A stretch of DNA of 64,000 nt. It comes from SZUA-430 sp044220975 (GTDB lineage: Bacteria > Pseudomonadota > Alphaproteobacteria > Micropepsales > Micropepsaceae). Position 1 is the first letter of the stretch. Every line of letters starts with the position of its first letter. The notes beneath the pieces were generated by a model, which was not told where the DNA came from, made no database searches, and was given only the letters and a program-made list of their open reading frames with translations. The stretch spans positions 24,440 to 88,439 of the forward strand of contig JBGAPZ010000014.1 of the NCBI GenBank assembly GCA_044220975.1, given 5' to 3'. Below, piece after piece: positions 63,601 through 64,000 of the stretch. A program made the translations under genes and the position numbers.

Positions 63601-64000
63601 CGCGGGAAGCGGCTGGCCGTTCGATAGCGTGGCCGTGAACGTCAAGAGGTTCGAGGCCGTTTCATTGTCGCCGAATACCGTCGTCAGCGGCAGTTGGATG
63701 TTGACCGGAAACCCGGTGCGCGCGTTTGTGTCGGGGATACCGATCGGGGCTTGCTGACCCACAACGAACGGCGCCGTATTAACGAGCGGTGTCGGGTTCA
63801 CAACGGTGAGCGCCGTCGGAGCGGAGGTGGCCGTTTCCGCTAGCCCTCTGTTGTCGGTGTAAGTTTCGACAACGCGGATCGCGTTGCCCAGGTTCGCATT
63901 CGTCGGCGTGAACGACGTGCCCGTCGCACCTACGATGTTGATCCAGGCCTGGCCCCCACCGGCCGTGATGACTTCCTGCTGCCACTGGTAATGAACCGTG
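60616..64000 (-). CDS. C-terminal part of a giant RTX calcium-binding surface protein (5' end beyond the window)
   Basis: 1127 residues are visible and the frame is still open at the right edge. From the N-terminal side there is an Ig-like unit (WQQEVITAGGGQAWINIVGA; SFTPTNANLGNAIRVVETYT), then cadherin/PKD-like units (SGATITGTVNTPGQISIKIT; ESFQWYRDGVAIGGATSADL). Two blocks of RTX nonapeptides follow (about 62,000-62,480 and 61,480-61,680; GGNDDDTLIGGANNDTLNGG, GGGGADLLVGGTGADTMNGD). The last 110 residues resemble the type I secretion C terminus (THDDLLGLV). Such tails occur on alphaproteobacterial animal-haem-peroxidase-type exoproteins, but the enzymatic N terminus is not in view. It is acidic, with almost no Cys, as is usual. 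The multicopper oxidase follows 90 bases downstream. Confidence 0.88.
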   Translation of the reverse strand, partial: TVHYQWQQEVITAGGGQAWINIVGATGTSFTPTNANLGNAIRVVETYTDNRGLAETATSAPTALTVVNPTPLVNTAPFVVGQQAPIGIPDTNARTGFPVNIQLPLTTVFGDNETASNLLTFTATLSNGQPLPAGLVFTLIPDLVNGGVSGATITGTVNTPGQISIKITATDSGPGTPLTVTDTFLINVQTGNLAPVISVASESNTGLEDTGIAGDLFGPEVPDPDGPAATPVWRLVQGSVTNGTLALNGNTGHYVFTPAAELSSDDLDGPPVFSFQYRLFDGLSFSQPKTVLINVDAVDDGVAPVTITGTAASGGTLSAVIGIDPDGPWQGGSESFQWYRDGVAIGGATSADLVLTDDDIGHSFSVHAGYADAQGFVYSGATEAISDTTDPIGIVTATGISGGGTPSRILAVNTLSDPDGGILQDTASYLWEISSDGINFNPAITGVSDDSLTYTPPVPANGSPPNSGYVRLTVTYIDVFGNLNTATGAAVHYIVDNAQTHTFSGTALAELIFGNGGADQITGLGGNDFVQGGGGGDTFFASVNDGDDTYDGGNGTDTYDLSATSAASTVNLLAGTATSAQTGADLLVSIENVNGGTGADDITGGAGNNVLSGFAGNDILSGLGGADTLNGGNDDDTLIGGANNDTLNGGANNDTYQFGLADGNDTINETSGTADRIVIATGGAALASLSAIDDNTGTTNGNLVIAFNGQQVTAVDHFDNTNEGIELINFANGSFAGFQFGAGDYVISTADPANSGTPTARTVTVASGNNLLAGESGANRMNGGTGSDLLFGAAGNDILNGGGGADLLVGGTGADTMNGDAGADFIVVDIDGGNAGNDTIAGGADTDTLAIIDTGTGAETLTASYNGTRITQIEGGGSIAADVERVTADLGAGTDTLNYNTTSAVTVNLAAGTASGFFSIANIENVNGGSGNDTFISGAGNNAINGGGGTDTLDLSGTTANAIVNLLTGTASSAQIGTDTLNSIERVIGGSGNDTITANAAPEVFTGGLGADTFVYGSKGAAGGENNNAATRSQITDFLQGTDHINLTGIDAAAGVGGNQDFIFDAAAKAGSGAVADGHLGYFHTLIGGVQHTIIEGNITGDAGNVDFQIDLVGNFTLTHDDLLGLV

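Noticed and set aside
61384..63627. 747-codon plus-strand open frame opposite the RTX gene
   Set aside because: It is antisense to an obvious RTX protein, lacks any family motif and has a composition that mirrors the GC-rich third positions of the opposite strand.

Overview
The window is GC-rich, almost gap-free bacterial chromosome. Gene content and order point to an alphaproteobacterium. The block dgt, SPOR protein, nagZ, scpA, scpB, tatA, tatB, tatC, serS, surE, pcm, nlpD-like is a well-known alphaproteobacterial arrangement. The PHO-regulated pst genes, adenosylcobalamin-dependent NrdJ, the otsB/GH15/otsA cluster and a cell-surface RTX protein fit the same assignment. I cannot name the genus. 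No rRNA, tRNA, CRISPR array, prophage or insertion sequence is visible.

Layout. 0-8 kb: translation factor EF-P with its divergent lysylation genes epmA and epmB, an M16 protease, an SPFH protein and an exported serine hydrolase. 8-15 kb: nrdJ behind paired NrdR-type boxes and a structured leader, then a GH172-ribokinase pair and small unknown genes. 15-25 kb: phosphate region with a frame-disrupted LpxH-like hydrolase, pstS, pstC, pstA, pstB, an XRE regulator, a 29-residue membrane protein under an operator-bearing promoter, and an OprO/OprP-type porin behind a three-repeat PHO box. 25-32 kb: MBL hydrolase, a membrane-anchored unknown, a squalene/phytoene synthase-like protein, a PuuD-like membrane protein, TerC, SecD and YajC (no secF). 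32-44 kb: DUF815 ATPase, NhaD-like antiporter, a Coq4-motif protein, trehalose genes (otsB, GH15, and otsA split by a frame break), a universal stress protein, an acyl-CoA dehydrogenase and a YbjN-like exported protein. 44-57 kb: the conserved cell-envelope and housekeeping block, interrupted by a BlaI/M56 pair with two operators. 57-64 kb: erpA, a SCO-cytochrome c fusion, a multicopper oxidase and the C-terminal 1127 residues of a very large RTX surface protein that runs off the right edge.

The points most worth a second look are these. (1) The copper/redox surface locus at 57-64 kb. (2) The M56 sensor whose penicillin-binding domain is replaced by a long Ala-rich helix. (3) The XRE regulator, operator and micropeptide unit inside the PHO region. 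(4) The NrdR boxes plus structured leader of nrdJ. (5) The frame breaks in otsA and in the LpxH-like gene, which may be real, programmed or assembly errors. (6) The HDxxH-x11-E Coq4-type motif in a small unannotated protein.
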